From CAWCUK01 sp963798775 (GTDB lineage: Bacteria > Bacteroidota > Ignavibacteria > Ignavibacteriales > Ignavibacteriaceae), in NCBI GenBank assembly GCA_963798775.1, contig CAWCUK010000001.1, forward strand, positions 496,001 through 560,000: 64,000 nucleotides of DNA, read 5' to 3'. Below, piece by piece: positions 54,299 through 63,779 of this stretch; positions within the stretch are counted from its first letter, which is position 1, and every line of letters begins with the position of its first letter. The position numbers and the translations under genes are program-made. Below the pieces are notes generated by a model. It had not been told where the DNA came from and ran no database searches. It saw nothing but the letters and a program-made list of their open reading frames with translations.

Positions 54299-57200
54299 AT
54301 GAGAAATATTATTACCGGATTCAGTTATAAATTTGTTTGCACTCTATGTTTTCTAATATTTGTGTTTCCCGATTTTTCCGGCGCTCAAACTATAACCGCT
54401 CAGCACGGCACAATGAGCGGCGGGTTATCTTTTCCCGGTTATTCTGTAGATACCGGCTGGCTCGGCTCGGAAGTTGGAATCGGTATTTATTTTAGATTTG
54501 CTTCTTCTGTAAACGGAACTTTGGCTAAAGTAAATCAAAATGGCGAAGGTGCGATTACTAAAAATGGAAACGAAAGAGATTGGAATTTATATTTTAATGG
54601 ATCTCAAGGCAATGCCGAAATGAATATTGGTTTTCAATCGAGCGCTCAATATAAAATTACTATAGATTTTATATTGGTGAATGGTGAATATATAGGAAAT
54701 CTTCCTCTTCTGCCGAATACAGATTTGAGTTTTAATGATCAAAAAAGTTTTACTTCTTATCTTCTTGATTCTCCTCTAACATTGGAAGGTTCAATAAATA
54801 ATAGGGAAATAATTAATTATTCTTTCGGTGTCGACGGTGTGCTTGATGCTCATGCCGGATTTACCGCCACCGGCAGAGCTTTTCAAACTTTAAGCGGAAA
54901 TTCATTAAATACCGATAAAGGTAATTTTACTACTGAAATCGAGAAGAAGTTAAAGACTATTAATTCTTCAACTTATAATGTCGGCGGTATTCATGAAAAT
55001 ATGCATAGTTCTTTAGATTTTTCTCTTACTCCGAATGGAAAAATTGGTGTTACTGTTTTGTTTACAGATTATGATGTAACGATTCCACTTTTTGACGTTG
55101 CTGTTCCGGTTGATGATAGAAATTTTGATACATCCCCGAATGAAAATATTACTTTTAATGTTCCGAAATTAGATACTCCGGTTTTAGTTTCTCCTTCCAA
55201 TAATAAATATAGAGAAGTTCTTTCACCTGATTTAGTTTGGAATAAAGTTAACGGAACCGGTTCTTACACTTTATTATTTGATACCGATGAATCATTCTCA
55301 AGCCCTTTAACAATTACTAATCTTACAGATACAGTTAAACAAGTTTCCGGATTAGCAAACAATGTAAAATATTTCTGGAAAGTTAAAGCTCAGAGCAATA
55401 TTGTAAATGCAAGTGATTTTTCTTCAACTTTTCATTTTACAACAAAACTGGCCGCTCCAAATCTTTACTATCCTTCAAACGATACTATGGGAATTGAACT
55501 TGACCCGATATTTACCTGGTCTAAAATTCCGGGAGCAGATAATTATAGACTTGAAGTTAATACCAAAAATGATTTTTCTGGTTCTGTGGTTTTTGATAGT
55601 TCTGTAACTGATACCGCACAACTAGTGAATTTAAATTATGCAAAGCATTATTACTGGAGGGTTACTGCTTTTAATAACGAGGGCAACGCAAGTGATGTTT
55701 CAACTATATTTACATTTTCATCAAAAACTTTAGAAAAACCTGTAGCGTCATGGCCCTCAAACGGGACTACCGCGTATACTCTTAAACAGATAATTTCTTG
55801 GTACATTAACGATTATATCGGCCGGCCTTTTACTTTTGATATTCAATATTCTACCGATAGTACTTATAAATCCGGAGTTACGTTTGTTAGAGATATAAAT
55901 GATAATTATTTAGCTTCTAATTTAGAAAATGGCGGACTTCATTATTTTTGGAGAATTCGATCTAAAAATATAAACGGCTTTTATTCGGAATGGGTACAAA
56001 CTGATTTTGTTACGGATAAATCATTACTCGGTGCGCCGGTTCCAATTTTAAGCTGGCCTGTAAATAACAATACAGTTCATACACAAAATCCTCTTTTAGC
56101 CTGGTATATAAATTCGGCTTCAATCGGTGGAAATATTTTTTATGATCTTAAAATTAAAGATGTAACTGCAGGTTCTCCCGATTCCCTAATAGACAGCATA
56201 AACACAAATAACTTTAACTTAAAAAATTTGATAGGCGGACATAAGTATGCCTGGAGCGTAAGAAGCAACAACACTCAAAATCAATCTGCTTTTTCTGATC
56301 CGGAAACTTTTGTAATTGAAGCAGGACAAGGCGGTGCTCCTTTACCCGTTCAAGCTTGGCCAATTGATAGCGTAATAATATATACGAATAATCCAACTTT
56401 AACTTGGTATTTAAGCACTCCGGCCACAGGAACAATTACTTATCGAGTGAGAGTTTTTGATGTTTCAGACGGGAATGTTGAAGTTATTGATTCATCAAAC
56501 ATTTCTTCAAATTCTTTTACCCTGCCGGTTTCAATAATAGGAGGTCATACATATTCTTGGACGGTAGAAACTTTTAACGGTTCTATTCAATCAGGTGAAA
56601 GTGAAAAGGAATTTTTCACGGTTGACGGAAGTTCAAATATTGCACCGCTTCCTGTTCTTTCCTGGCCTATAGGAGGAGTAAAATTATTCAATACTAATAT
56701 TACATTAAACTGGTATTTAAGTACTCCGGCAGCAGGAACAATTAATTTTGATGTTGAGCTAAAGGATTCAACAACCGGAAATGTGTTTAATTATATTTCA
56801 GCTAGTTCTTATTCACTTAAACTTACTGACTTAATTCCGGGCCATTTTTATAAATGGAGAGTTAAGTCAAACAACGTTAATTCCGGCAGTTATTCATCTT
56901 TTACGGATTACCAAACGTTCCAAATCGATGAAAGTAAAATCGGAAATCCTACACCTGTAGCAGCTTGGCCTAAGAAACACACAACTATGTATTCCTTAAC
57001 TCCAAGTTTATGCTGGTATCTTTCTGCACTTCCTGAAGGAGATGTAACATTTAATCTTGAAATAAAACCGGCAAATGTTACTTTTGACGGAACAGATTTA
57101 ATAACGGGTATAAATAATCTTTCATATACGGCTTCTTCTTCCTTAATGCCGGGAACCGCTTATCACTGGAGAGTACAATTAATTAGTTCAACGGCCGGCG

Positions 57201-57874
57201 CCTCTTTATGGTCTGATGAAAATACAAACGGAGGTGCTGTTTTTACAACTTATTCACCGGAAGGAATAACTGTTTCACCACTTGTGGGCGGACCTTCTGA
57301 AGGAGTAACAATAAATAAGAGCTCTCCTATATTAAGCTGGTTTCTGCCTACGGCATCCCAAGTGAATCAAACTTATAAAGTTGAGATTTCGCAAAATCAT
57401 GATATGCTTAATCCTATTATTCAATTTAAAAATGTTAAAGAGTTGAGTAAAGCAATTTCCTCTCTTCCGGCCGGAACTTATTATTGGAGAGTACAGGCGG
57501 AAGATGCTAAAGGGAATTTATCTTCTTATTCACCCACGGCGGAATTTAATATAAGCACTGTAACAAGTACTGAGAAATATGAAAATATTGTTCCTAAAAA
57601 ATTTGAAGTTTTACAAAACTTCCCGAATCCGTTTAATCCCAGCACAACAATAAAATTCGGTTTGCCGAAAGCATCTACTGTGACCGTAAAGATTTATGAT
57701 ATGCTCGGACAGGAAGTTAAAAGTTTAATCGATAGTTATAAGAATGCCGGTACTTACAGTATTATCTGGAACGGTGATAATAATTCGGGAGAAAAGGTTT
57801 CATCGGGGGCTTATTTATATAGAGTAACAGCGGGTTCCAATATTAAAACAATGAAATTAATTTTAATGAAATAG
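54299..57874 (+). CDS. Large secreted protein with tandem fibronectin-III-like domains and type IX sorting domain
   Basis: The protein is 1191 aa with a signal peptide ending near residue 29. Residues 30-280 are a beta-rich region I cannot name. From about 290 to 1090 come roughly eight repeats of about 100 aa, each starting P.LSWP or similar, with a WYLS or WSK strand and a YxWRVxS strand, as in fibronectin-III domains. The end is a Por sorting domain (NFPNPFNPSTTIKFGL, FlgD-like IYDMLGQEVKSL, SSGAYLYR). Probably a surface adhesin or scaffold. RBS AGGA. Confidence 0.85.
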   Translation: MRNIITGFSYKFVCTLCFLIFVFPDFSGAQTITAQHGTMSGGLSFPGYSVDTGWLGSEVGIGIYFRFASSVNGTLAKVNQNGEGAITKNGNERDWNLYFNGSQGNAEMNIGFQSSAQYKITIDFILVNGEYIGNLPLLPNTDLSFNDQKSFTSYLLDSPLTLEGSINNREIINYSFGVDGVLDAHAGFTATGRAFQTLSGNSLNTDKGNFTTEIEKKLKTINSSTYNVGGIHENMHSSLDFSLTPNGKIGVTVLFTDYDVTIPLFDVAVPVDDRNFDTSPNENITFNVPKLDTPVLVSPSNNKYREVLSPDLVWNKVNGTGSYTLLFDTDESFSSPLTITNLTDTVKQVSGLANNVKYFWKVKAQSNIVNASDFSSTFHFTTKLAAPNLYYPSNDTMGIELDPIFTWSKIPGADNYRLEVNTKNDFSGSVVFDSSVTDTAQLVNLNYAKHYYWRVTAFNNEGNASDVSTIFTFSSKTLEKPVASWPSNGTTAYTLKQIISWYINDYIGRPFTFDIQYSTDSTYKSGVTFVRDINDNYLASNLENGGLHYFWRIRSKNINGFYSEWVQTDFVTDKSLLGAPVPILSWPVNNNTVHTQNPLLAWYINSASIGGNIFYDLKIKDVTAGSPDSLIDSINTNNFNLKNLIGGHKYAWSVRSNNTQNQSAFSDPETFVIEAGQGGAPLPVQAWPIDSVIIYTNNPTLTWYLSTPATGTITYRVRVFDVSDGNVEVIDSSNISSNSFTLPVSIIGGHTYSWTVETFNGSIQSGESEKEFFTVDGSSNIAPLPVLSWPIGGVKLFNTNITLNWYLSTPAAGTINFDVELKDSTTGNVFNYISASSYSLKLTDLIPGHFYKWRVKSNNVNSGSYSSFTDYQTFQIDESKIGNPTPVAAWPKKHTTMYSLTPSLCWYLSALPEGDVTFNLEIKPANVTFDGTDLITGINNLSYTASSSLMPGTAYHWRVQLISSTAGASLWSDENTNGGAVFTTYSPEGITVSPLVGGPSEGVTINKSSPILSWFLPTASQVNQTYKVEISQNHDMLNPIIQFKNVKELSKAISSLPAGTYYWRVQAEDAKGNLSSYSPTAEFNISTVTSTEKYENIVPKKFEVLQNFPNPFNPSTTIKFGLPKASTVTVKIYDMLGQEVKSLIDSYKNAGTYSIIWNGDNNSGEKVSSGAYLYRVTAGSNIKTMKLILMK

Positions 57875-57886
57875 TTACTTAATATA

Positions 57887-57930
57887 GATTCGGAGTAACT
57901 TATTAAAAGTTGCTCCGAATCGTTCTTTTT
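57887..57930. terminator. Terminator between convergent genes
   Basis: GATTCGGAG-T-AACTT pairs with AAGTT-G-CTCCGAATC around ATTA-type loop, followed by GTTCTTTTT on the + strand. It lies 12 bases after the repeat-protein stop and before the convergent gene end at 57957. Confidence 0.85.
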
Positions 57931-57952
57931 AATTTGCTCAATTCTGGAATAT

Positions 57953-58222
57953 TCTCTTACTTCATCAAAATCATTTTTTTAGTTTGAGAAAAATCTCCGC
58001 TATTTAACTTATAATAATAAACTCCGCTGGCAAGGCTGCTTCCGTTAAAGGAAATTTTATGATTTCCTATTTCTTCATATTCATTATTTATTAACGCGAT
58101 TATTTCCCTTCCCAAAATATCATATATTTTTAGCGATACATTTCCTGCTTTTGCTAAATGATATTCAATTGTTGTATTTGGGTTGAACGGGTTAGGATAA
58201 TTTTGAAGAAGTGAGTAATTAA
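57953..58222 (-). repeat. 270-base direct repeat, copy 1 (3' end of the BNR-like gene)
   Basis: This block matches 60111-60380 without gaps. I count six mismatches by eye. It codes the Por sorting domain of the first of two neighbouring genes. The similarity stops sharply beyond both ends. Confidence 0.93.
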
Positions 58223-60062
58223 AATCAGTTAGTTTTTTATATTTTCCTATTCCAGAAATAATATTTTCATATCGGCATTGATAATAACCGGTATCGGGCG
58301 CGAATGAATTTTCAGGTATTAAACCTTTATCAATTGCTTTAATTTTATAATTAAAAGTAAATCCTTCTTTTAAAAGCAAAGTATCTACATTTACATTAGT
58401 TAAATATTGATTAGTTTTTGATATATTTTGTAGATACACATCATCATTCGCAATTACTGAATCCTCTCGATAATAATAACTTGAAAGAATGACAGAGTCG
58501 ATAAAATTCAATCCTTTGTGAGGACTATCTAAAGCATAAAATGCAGAATAAGGATGATCGACAGTTAATTTTGCATTTAAATTATTTCCCTCTATTATAC
58601 TTGGGGATGAAACTGTAATTACAGGTTTATAATGCTTAGAATAAGAATGCGGGATACCGGAGGAATCATAAATAACTGCCATTATTAATCTAGAAAGAGC
58701 ATAATAATTAGGACCATTTATTCGACGATACTCAGAAGAAAAAAGACCATAACCTTCTGCAAATAATTCTGTTATAGCACCATCTAAACCTAATGCATAA
58801 TCAATATGATAACCTTTAAAATTTACAGCAGAGTCAATAACATTTGTGGTACCGGCCCTCACAGTCGCATACCCATTACTATACTTGTAGTGAATAAATT
58901 GTGCGGAGGAAGAGAGATTAAAATCCAAATAAACTCTGGCAGAATTATAATACCAAATATACAACGTATTATCTTCTTCTGAATACCGCAGCCATTTATC
59001 CATATATAAGTAATATTTTTGCCCATTAATAATACTGTCTTTCTCTATTGTATATATACTCGTATGGGTATCATAAATTTCCATACTCTCAACTAATGCT
59101 CTAAATTGATATTTATTATTTATGTGCAACGGAAAATAATTAGTTCTTATATCTTGTACTTGTTCTTTTGAAGAATCATATAACCAGAATCCATTTGAAG
59201 ACGCTACATATAGTATATCATTAAATCTTGAAATATAATTAACATTGAAATCTCCGCCAAGATTATCCCATGTAACTCCGTTATCTTTGGATCTATAGAT
59301 TTGTTTTCTTCCTAAGTACAAATAATCATTTTCATCTATGTAAAATTTTCCCTCCTTATTGTTGGGGGAGATAATGTTCCATGTTTCACCATAATCTTGC
59401 GAAAAATACATATAACTAACTCCAGGAATAAACAACTCATCTCTACTATTTAACGCAAAGCCATAGACATCTTTTTTTGCTTCCTTCCATATTTTACCTG
59501 AGTCTTTAGATGTATATAAGTCCCTTCCATTTTTAATAAATATTTGTCCATTTGATGCTACTAAAATTGCATTAAAATCTTTATAAGAGAGAGTATCTAA
59601 CACGGAAATTGAATCCCACGTCTCTCCATTATTTTGAGTTATATATAACTCACCTTCTATCCCAAGCGCATAAGTAAAACCATTTTTAGAGATTATATCT
59701 GATATTTGGGATGCATTTTTTAATGAAACCAACCATTCATCCACAGAATCTCGTAATTGATAAATTTTCATATCTTTTTCATTATACACATAAAAAGAAT
59801 TATTGATTTTGTCGAATGTGGCTTTATTAAAGGAATTACTTTCGGCTAGCTCAGGATTTTTGTTTATCCAATTTTTACCTCCATCAGCTGAAAATTCAAT
59901 ATTGCCGTTAAAAATAGCAAAGAAAGTTGAATCATTTAATACTTCAAATCCCATACATGAATCTGGTTTAATGATTTCCCAATTGGATTCTTGACTTAGA
60001 GTTTCTAAAGAAAATCCCAGAACAATTAACACAGAAAAAAGCATAAATGATTTATAGTTCAT
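57957..60062 (-). CDS. Secreted BNR/Asp-box repeat protein with type IX sorting domain
   Basis: The protein is 701 aa with a signal peptide ending near SLETLSQ. Residues 25-280 hold several Asp-box motifs (SADGGKNW, TQNNGETWD, SKDSGKIW, SQDYGETW, SKDNGVTW), as in sialidase-like or YCF48/VPS10 propellers. The centre is unassigned. The C-terminal 88 residues are a Por sorting domain (NYPNPFNPNTTIEYHL ... KKMILMK) almost identical to that of the neighbour. Sialidase activity is not implied. Surface exposed by inference. Confidence 0.85.
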   Translation of the reverse strand: MNYKSFMLFSVLIVLGFSLETLSQESNWEIIKPDSCMGFEVLNDSTFFAIFNGNIEFSADGGKNWINKNPELAESNSFNKATFDKINNSFYVYNEKDMKIYQLRDSVDEWLVSLKNASQISDIISKNGFTYALGIEGELYITQNNGETWDSISVLDTLSYKDFNAILVASNGQIFIKNGRDLYTSKDSGKIWKEAKKDVYGFALNSRDELFIPGVSYMYFSQDYGETWNIISPNNKEGKFYIDENDYLYLGRKQIYRSKDNGVTWDNLGGDFNVNYISRFNDILYVASSNGFWLYDSSKEQVQDIRTNYFPLHINNKYQFRALVESMEIYDTHTSIYTIEKDSIINGQKYYLYMDKWLRYSEEDNTLYIWYYNSARVYLDFNLSSSAQFIHYKYSNGYATVRAGTTNVIDSAVNFKGYHIDYALGLDGAITELFAEGYGLFSSEYRRINGPNYYALSRLIMAVIYDSSGIPHSYSKHYKPVITVSSPSIIEGNNLNAKLTVDHPYSAFYALDSPHKGLNFIDSVILSSYYYREDSVIANDDVYLQNISKTNQYLTNVNVDTLLLKEGFTFNYKIKAIDKGLIPENSFAPDTGYYQCRYENIISGIGKYKKLTDFNYSLLQNYPNPFNPNTTIEYHLAKAGNVSLKIYDILGREIIALINNEYEEIGNHKISFNGSSLASGVYYYKLNSGDFSQTKKMILMK

Positions 60063-60110
60063 ATTTCCCCTTTACTTTTAATCGATTTTAAAGTAGCTGA
60101 TAATTTTAAT

Positions 60111-60380
60111 TCTCTTATTTCATCAAAATCATTTTTTTAGTTTGAGAAAAATCTCCGCTATTTAACTTATAGTAATAAACTCCGCTGGCAAGGCTGCTTC
60201 CGTTAAAGGAAATTTTATGATTTCCTATTTCTTCATATTCATTATTTATTAACGCGATTATTTCCCTTCCCAAAATATCATATATTTTTAGCGATACATT
60301 TCCTGCTTTTGCTAAATGATATTCAATTGTTGAATTTGGGTTGAACGGATTGGGATAGTTTTGAAGAAGTGAGTAATTAA
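60111..60380 (-). repeat. 270-base direct repeat, copy 2 (3' end of the second BNR-like gene)
   Basis: Partner of 57953-58222, same orientation, offset 2158 bases. Of the six mismatches one changes an amino acid inside the coding part (NST for NTT). Confidence 0.93.
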
Positions 60381-62031
60381 TATCCATTTGATTTTTATCT
60401 TGAACAGAGGTATACGTCGTATCGCCGAAACTTTTTCCATCTATAACCGAGCCGATTAACTTTTTATAGATCGTATAATTATCATCATTTGAACACATAA
60501 TACTGTCAATCCCGAGATTTTCAACCAAAGTAAAAATCCAACTATTCTGTGAACAGTTTCCGAACGTTTTTTTCTTCGGTTGAGAATTTTGATAAGACTC
60601 ATAATTCTCTGTTTTCACTACATAAAAATTCTCTAAACCGTTATAATTGGCGCCTATGTCCGATTTAAATAATTCTCCTGCATTTGCCGACAAATCAAAC
60701 AGAACCGCTTCTTTATTTGATGAGATATAATAATCATAAACTTTAGCTGTCGAAGTATCCGCCCTTAAATATTGGTAACCATTTTCGGTTTTTAGAATAA
60801 AATATTTTTTATTATTCGGCATAGTGGTATCGCCGGTAATTTCTTGTGATTCTTTTTTTATCGAATAACCGGAAGGATATGTCATCGTTGTAACATCATA
60901 AATCCATTTATTGCCTATTTGTAAAGGATAAAGCCTAAGAAAAGATGTATCGGCGGGAAACGATTTTAAAATATTAACCGAATCATTTATAACTTCATAA
61001 AGATGATGAGAATCTTCGGCAAAATATTTACTAGAATTTTCCGGTTTAAAGAATCCCGTTAAGCTTTTATCAAATTCTTTATACAAACTAAAATTCTGAG
61101 CGTAGTCTGTGGAATAAAAAATTCTATTTTCCACTACCAAATAAATTACACCGCTTTCATTTTCGGAAACTGAAATAATAGGCATTGTGGAAGGATTGTA
61201 AACATTAAAGAAGCAGTGATTAACAAATGAATTTAAATTTAAATCTTTCCAGCTGCCATTATTACCGTTGTTATCCGAAATGTATAAATGGTAACCATCA
61301 GTTTCACGGGAAAGTATATATAAATGTGTTGAGTCCGCATCAAAATAAATATTTAATAACTCCGCATGTCCGCTTTCAATCATAAAACTGAAGTTTTTAT
61401 TTCCGTCATTCATTATGAAGAGAGAGTCGGATTGGAAAGTAGATGAAGAAGATTTTTTTGTTAGATATAATATTTTATCGTTAAAGGGATTTAAATCTAA
61501 AAATTTGTAATCCGAAAATGAATCTAGGAATGTGAAATGTTTCCCTCCGTCAGTGCTTTTAACAACCGGATTAAAATCTCCGTAAAGCAAGCTATCATTT
61601 TGTTTTGAAATTTTTAATGATTGTAAAATTCCAAGTGTGTTAAACTCATTATAATCATATTCTTTATCAAACTTTTTTATTAAAGTACCGCATTCCAACG
61701 AGCACACTATTCCCCACGCGATATATTTTGAAGGATCTTTATCCCAAAATTGAAATCCTAAGATATTTGTAACGGGATAACCACTAAAATTGTCTATTAT
61801 TCCACCCGCCTGAAGAAAAACAGTATCTTTATTATTATTTAAATCTAAATGATAAACATCATTATGTAAATAATAATTGTCGTTTTGTTTCTCTACAGAA
61901 TTAATTTTGAAAAAAAGATGATCATGGTTCTGGTTATCAACCAACCCGTTTAAATCTTGCAATGTTGGGAAAGTAGTTTGTGAAAAAGTGAACTCTGAAA
62001 AAAGGATGATAACTATAAATAAATTTTTCAT
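60115..62031 (-). CDS. Secreted propeller-like protein with type IX sorting domain
   Basis: The protein is 638 aa with a short signal peptide (MKNLFIVIILFSEFTFSQ). Weak Asp-box-like motifs (KSTDGGKHF, SDNNGNNGSW, STDYAQNF) at about 155-320 suggest a propeller of the same broad type as the neighbour. The middle contains PLQIGNKWIYDV, a segment often seen in secreted Bacteroidota proteins. Apart from the C-terminal sorting domain the two neighbours differ in sequence. Function unknown. Confidence 0.8.
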   Translation of the reverse strand: MKNLFIVIILFSEFTFSQTTFPTLQDLNGLVDNQNHDHLFFKINSVEKQNDNYYLHNDVYHLDLNNNKDTVFLQAGGIIDNFSGYPVTNILGFQFWDKDPSKYIAWGIVCSLECGTLIKKFDKEYDYNEFNTLGILQSLKISKQNDSLLYGDFNPVVKSTDGGKHFTFLDSFSDYKFLDLNPFNDKILYLTKKSSSSTFQSDSLFIMNDGNKNFSFMIESGHAELLNIYFDADSTHLYILSRETDGYHLYISDNNGNNGSWKDLNLNSFVNHCFFNVYNPSTMPIISVSENESGVIYLVVENRIFYSTDYAQNFSLYKEFDKSLTGFFKPENSSKYFAEDSHHLYEVINDSVNILKSFPADTSFLRLYPLQIGNKWIYDVTTMTYPSGYSIKKESQEITGDTTMPNNKKYFILKTENGYQYLRADTSTAKVYDYYISSNKEAVLFDLSANAGELFKSDIGANYNGLENFYVVKTENYESYQNSQPKKKTFGNCSQNSWIFTLVENLGIDSIMCSNDDNYTIYKKLIGSVIDGKSFGDTTYTSVQDKNQMDINYSLLQNYPNPFNPNSTIEYHLAKAGNVSLKIYDILGREIIALINNEYEEIGNHKISFNGSSLASGVYYYKLNSGDFSQTKKMILMK

Positions 62032-62110
62032 GCAGACACCCCGGTTTTTTAATTACAGTTATTTATTAATAAAAGATAAGAAAAATTATGAAAAAAATTT
62101 ATTTTTTTAG

Positions 62111-62835
62111 TTACTTTCTCTGGCGCAAAACCTCAAAAAGCAAAACTCCGGCGGCAACCGATACATTTAGTGATTGAATTTTTCCTTTCATTGGAATTTT
62201 TACTAAATGGTCGCAATTTTCCGCGGTCAACCTTCTTATTCCTTTTTCTTCGTTTCCTACAACTAACGCGGTTGGTAAATTATAATCTACTTCTGTATAA
62301 TCTTTTGCGTTTTCTAATGAAGAGCCGACAATCCAAAATCCTTCTTTTTTAAATCTTTAATAGCTTGTACAAGATTATTTACCTGGCAGACTTTTACATG
62401 CTCTGTGGCTCCTGCTGATGTTTTTGCTACAGTTTGATTTATCGGCGCGCTGTTATGTTTTGTGATTATAACACCGTCAACTCCGCAGCATTCGGCTGAT
62501 CTTAAAATCGCACCCAAATTATGTGTGTCTTGAATGGAATCTAATAAAAGCAGCAGCGGCTTTTCTGATTTTTTTGAAGAGTGAATTATTTCTTCTAATT
62601 GAAAATATTTATGGTCGGATTTAAGGGCGATTACTCCTTGGGCGTTCGGATGTTTTGTGTAAGAATTAAATTTTGCGGCGGGAATTTCATTACACTTTAT
62701 ATTTTTCTTTTTCGCGGCCACACGAATCGCGTTTATTATTCCCCCTTTTTGCCCGTAAAGAATATAAATTTGTTCAAGCTCTTCACCGGAATTTATAGCT
62801 TCAAGTACAGGTTTGCGGCCGACAATAAAATTCAT
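62111..62835 (-). CDS. rlmB: TrmH/RlmB-family rRNA 2'-O-methyltransferase (one frame break as given)
   Basis: An A-run near 62346 is one base short; restoring it joins the two frames to about 241 aa. The N-terminal substrate-binding domain (FIVGRKPVLEAINSGEELEQ) is followed by the SPOUT knot: DSIQDTHNLGAILRSAECCG, TSAGATEHVKV, LVVGNEEKGI and SLNVSVAAGVLLFEVLR. Predicted to methylate G2251 of 23S rRNA, by family; tRNA activity cannot be excluded. Lies 21 bases downstream of lgt. Confidence 0.9.
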
Positions 62836-62856
62836 CGTAAAATAATTTTTCCTTTT

Positions 62857-63768
62857 TTATGCTTTACTTTTGGCTTGAGTTTTGGATTTTGATTTTCCTT
62901 TAATTTCCTTTTTCTCAATCGGCGGCGGAATAAATTTTGGAAGCCGTTCTCTATTTTTTGTGTAATATATAAAACCTAAGGCCCCCACTATCATCATAAT
63001 AACCGAAATTAATTGAGCTTCGGATAACCCGAAAAGTAAACGGGGATTTAATCGAATAAACTCAATAGAAAATCTTTCAAGTCCGGCTAACATCAAATAA
63101 GACATAAAAAGTTTGCCGTCGGCCCAATCTTTTTTTCTCAATTTCCAAAGAACAAAAAAGATAATTACTGCAAGGATAAATTCATAAATAGGAGCCGGAT
63201 GAAGCGGCGTGTTATCGGGAACTCCGTTTGGAAATCTTTTTGCGACTTCCGGGAAATATTTATGAAAATTAAAACTGTTAAACATTTGAGAAGGCGGCAC
63301 TGTTCCATTTGAATAATCAACGCCCCAGGGAAGTGTAGTAGGAATTCCATAATCTCCGTCGCCCGCTAAATGGCAGCCGATTCGTCCGATTCCGTAAGCT
63401 AAAATGAGTGAAGGAGAAGTCGCGTCGGCAATAACAAGGAAAGGGATTTTCTTTCTTTTTACATAAATCCATATAGCGATAATCGCCAGAATTAAGCCGC
63501 CGTAAAAAGTTAAACCGCCTGGAGAAAAAGCCATTCCAATCGGGTCGCGCAGAAAAGCCTCCCAATTTTCAAAAAGTGAAAAAAGTTTGCTTCCTACAAT
63601 TCCGAAAACAATTGCTAATAAAGTAATTTCCGTGGCTAAATTTGGATCGAGTTTTTTGCGTTCAAATTCTTTGGTAAGAATATAACTTGCTACAATAAAC
63701 GCTATTCCCAGCATTAAACCGTAACTATAAACTGTAAAAGGCCCAATTTTAAATAATTCTGGATACAT
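62857..63768 (-). CDS. lgt: Phosphatidylglycerol-prolipoprotein diacylglyceryl transferase
   Basis: The protein is 303 aa with about seven membrane helices. Signatures: GGLTFYGGLILA and YGIGRIGCHLAGDGDYGIPT, the Lgt active-site region with catalytic Arg and His; HPAPIYE follows. It adds the lipid to the lipobox cysteine in the inner membrane, as needed for the NlpC/P60 lipoprotein at 2478. The C-terminal tail is Lys-rich. Confidence 0.96.
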   Translation of the reverse strand: MYPELFKIGPFTVYSYGLMLGIAFIVASYILTKEFERKKLDPNLATEITLLAIVFGIVGSKLFSLFENWEAFLRDPIGMAFSPGGLTFYGGLILAIIAIWIYVKRKKIPFLVIADATSPSLILAYGIGRIGCHLAGDGDYGIPTTLPWGVDYSNGTVPPSQMFNSFNFHKYFPEVAKRFPNGVPDNTPLHPAPIYEFILAVIIFFVLWKLRKKDWADGKLFMSYLMLAGLERFSIEFIRLNPRLLFGLSEAQLISVIMMIVGALGFIYYTKNRERLPKFIPPPIEKKEIKGKSKSKTQAKSKA

Positions 63769-63779
63769 TAAATAATTTC

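Noticed and set aside
57957..62031. True sialidases
   Set aside because: Only Asp-box motifs are present; the catalytic Arg triad and Tyr/Glu pair of sialidases were not recognisable.
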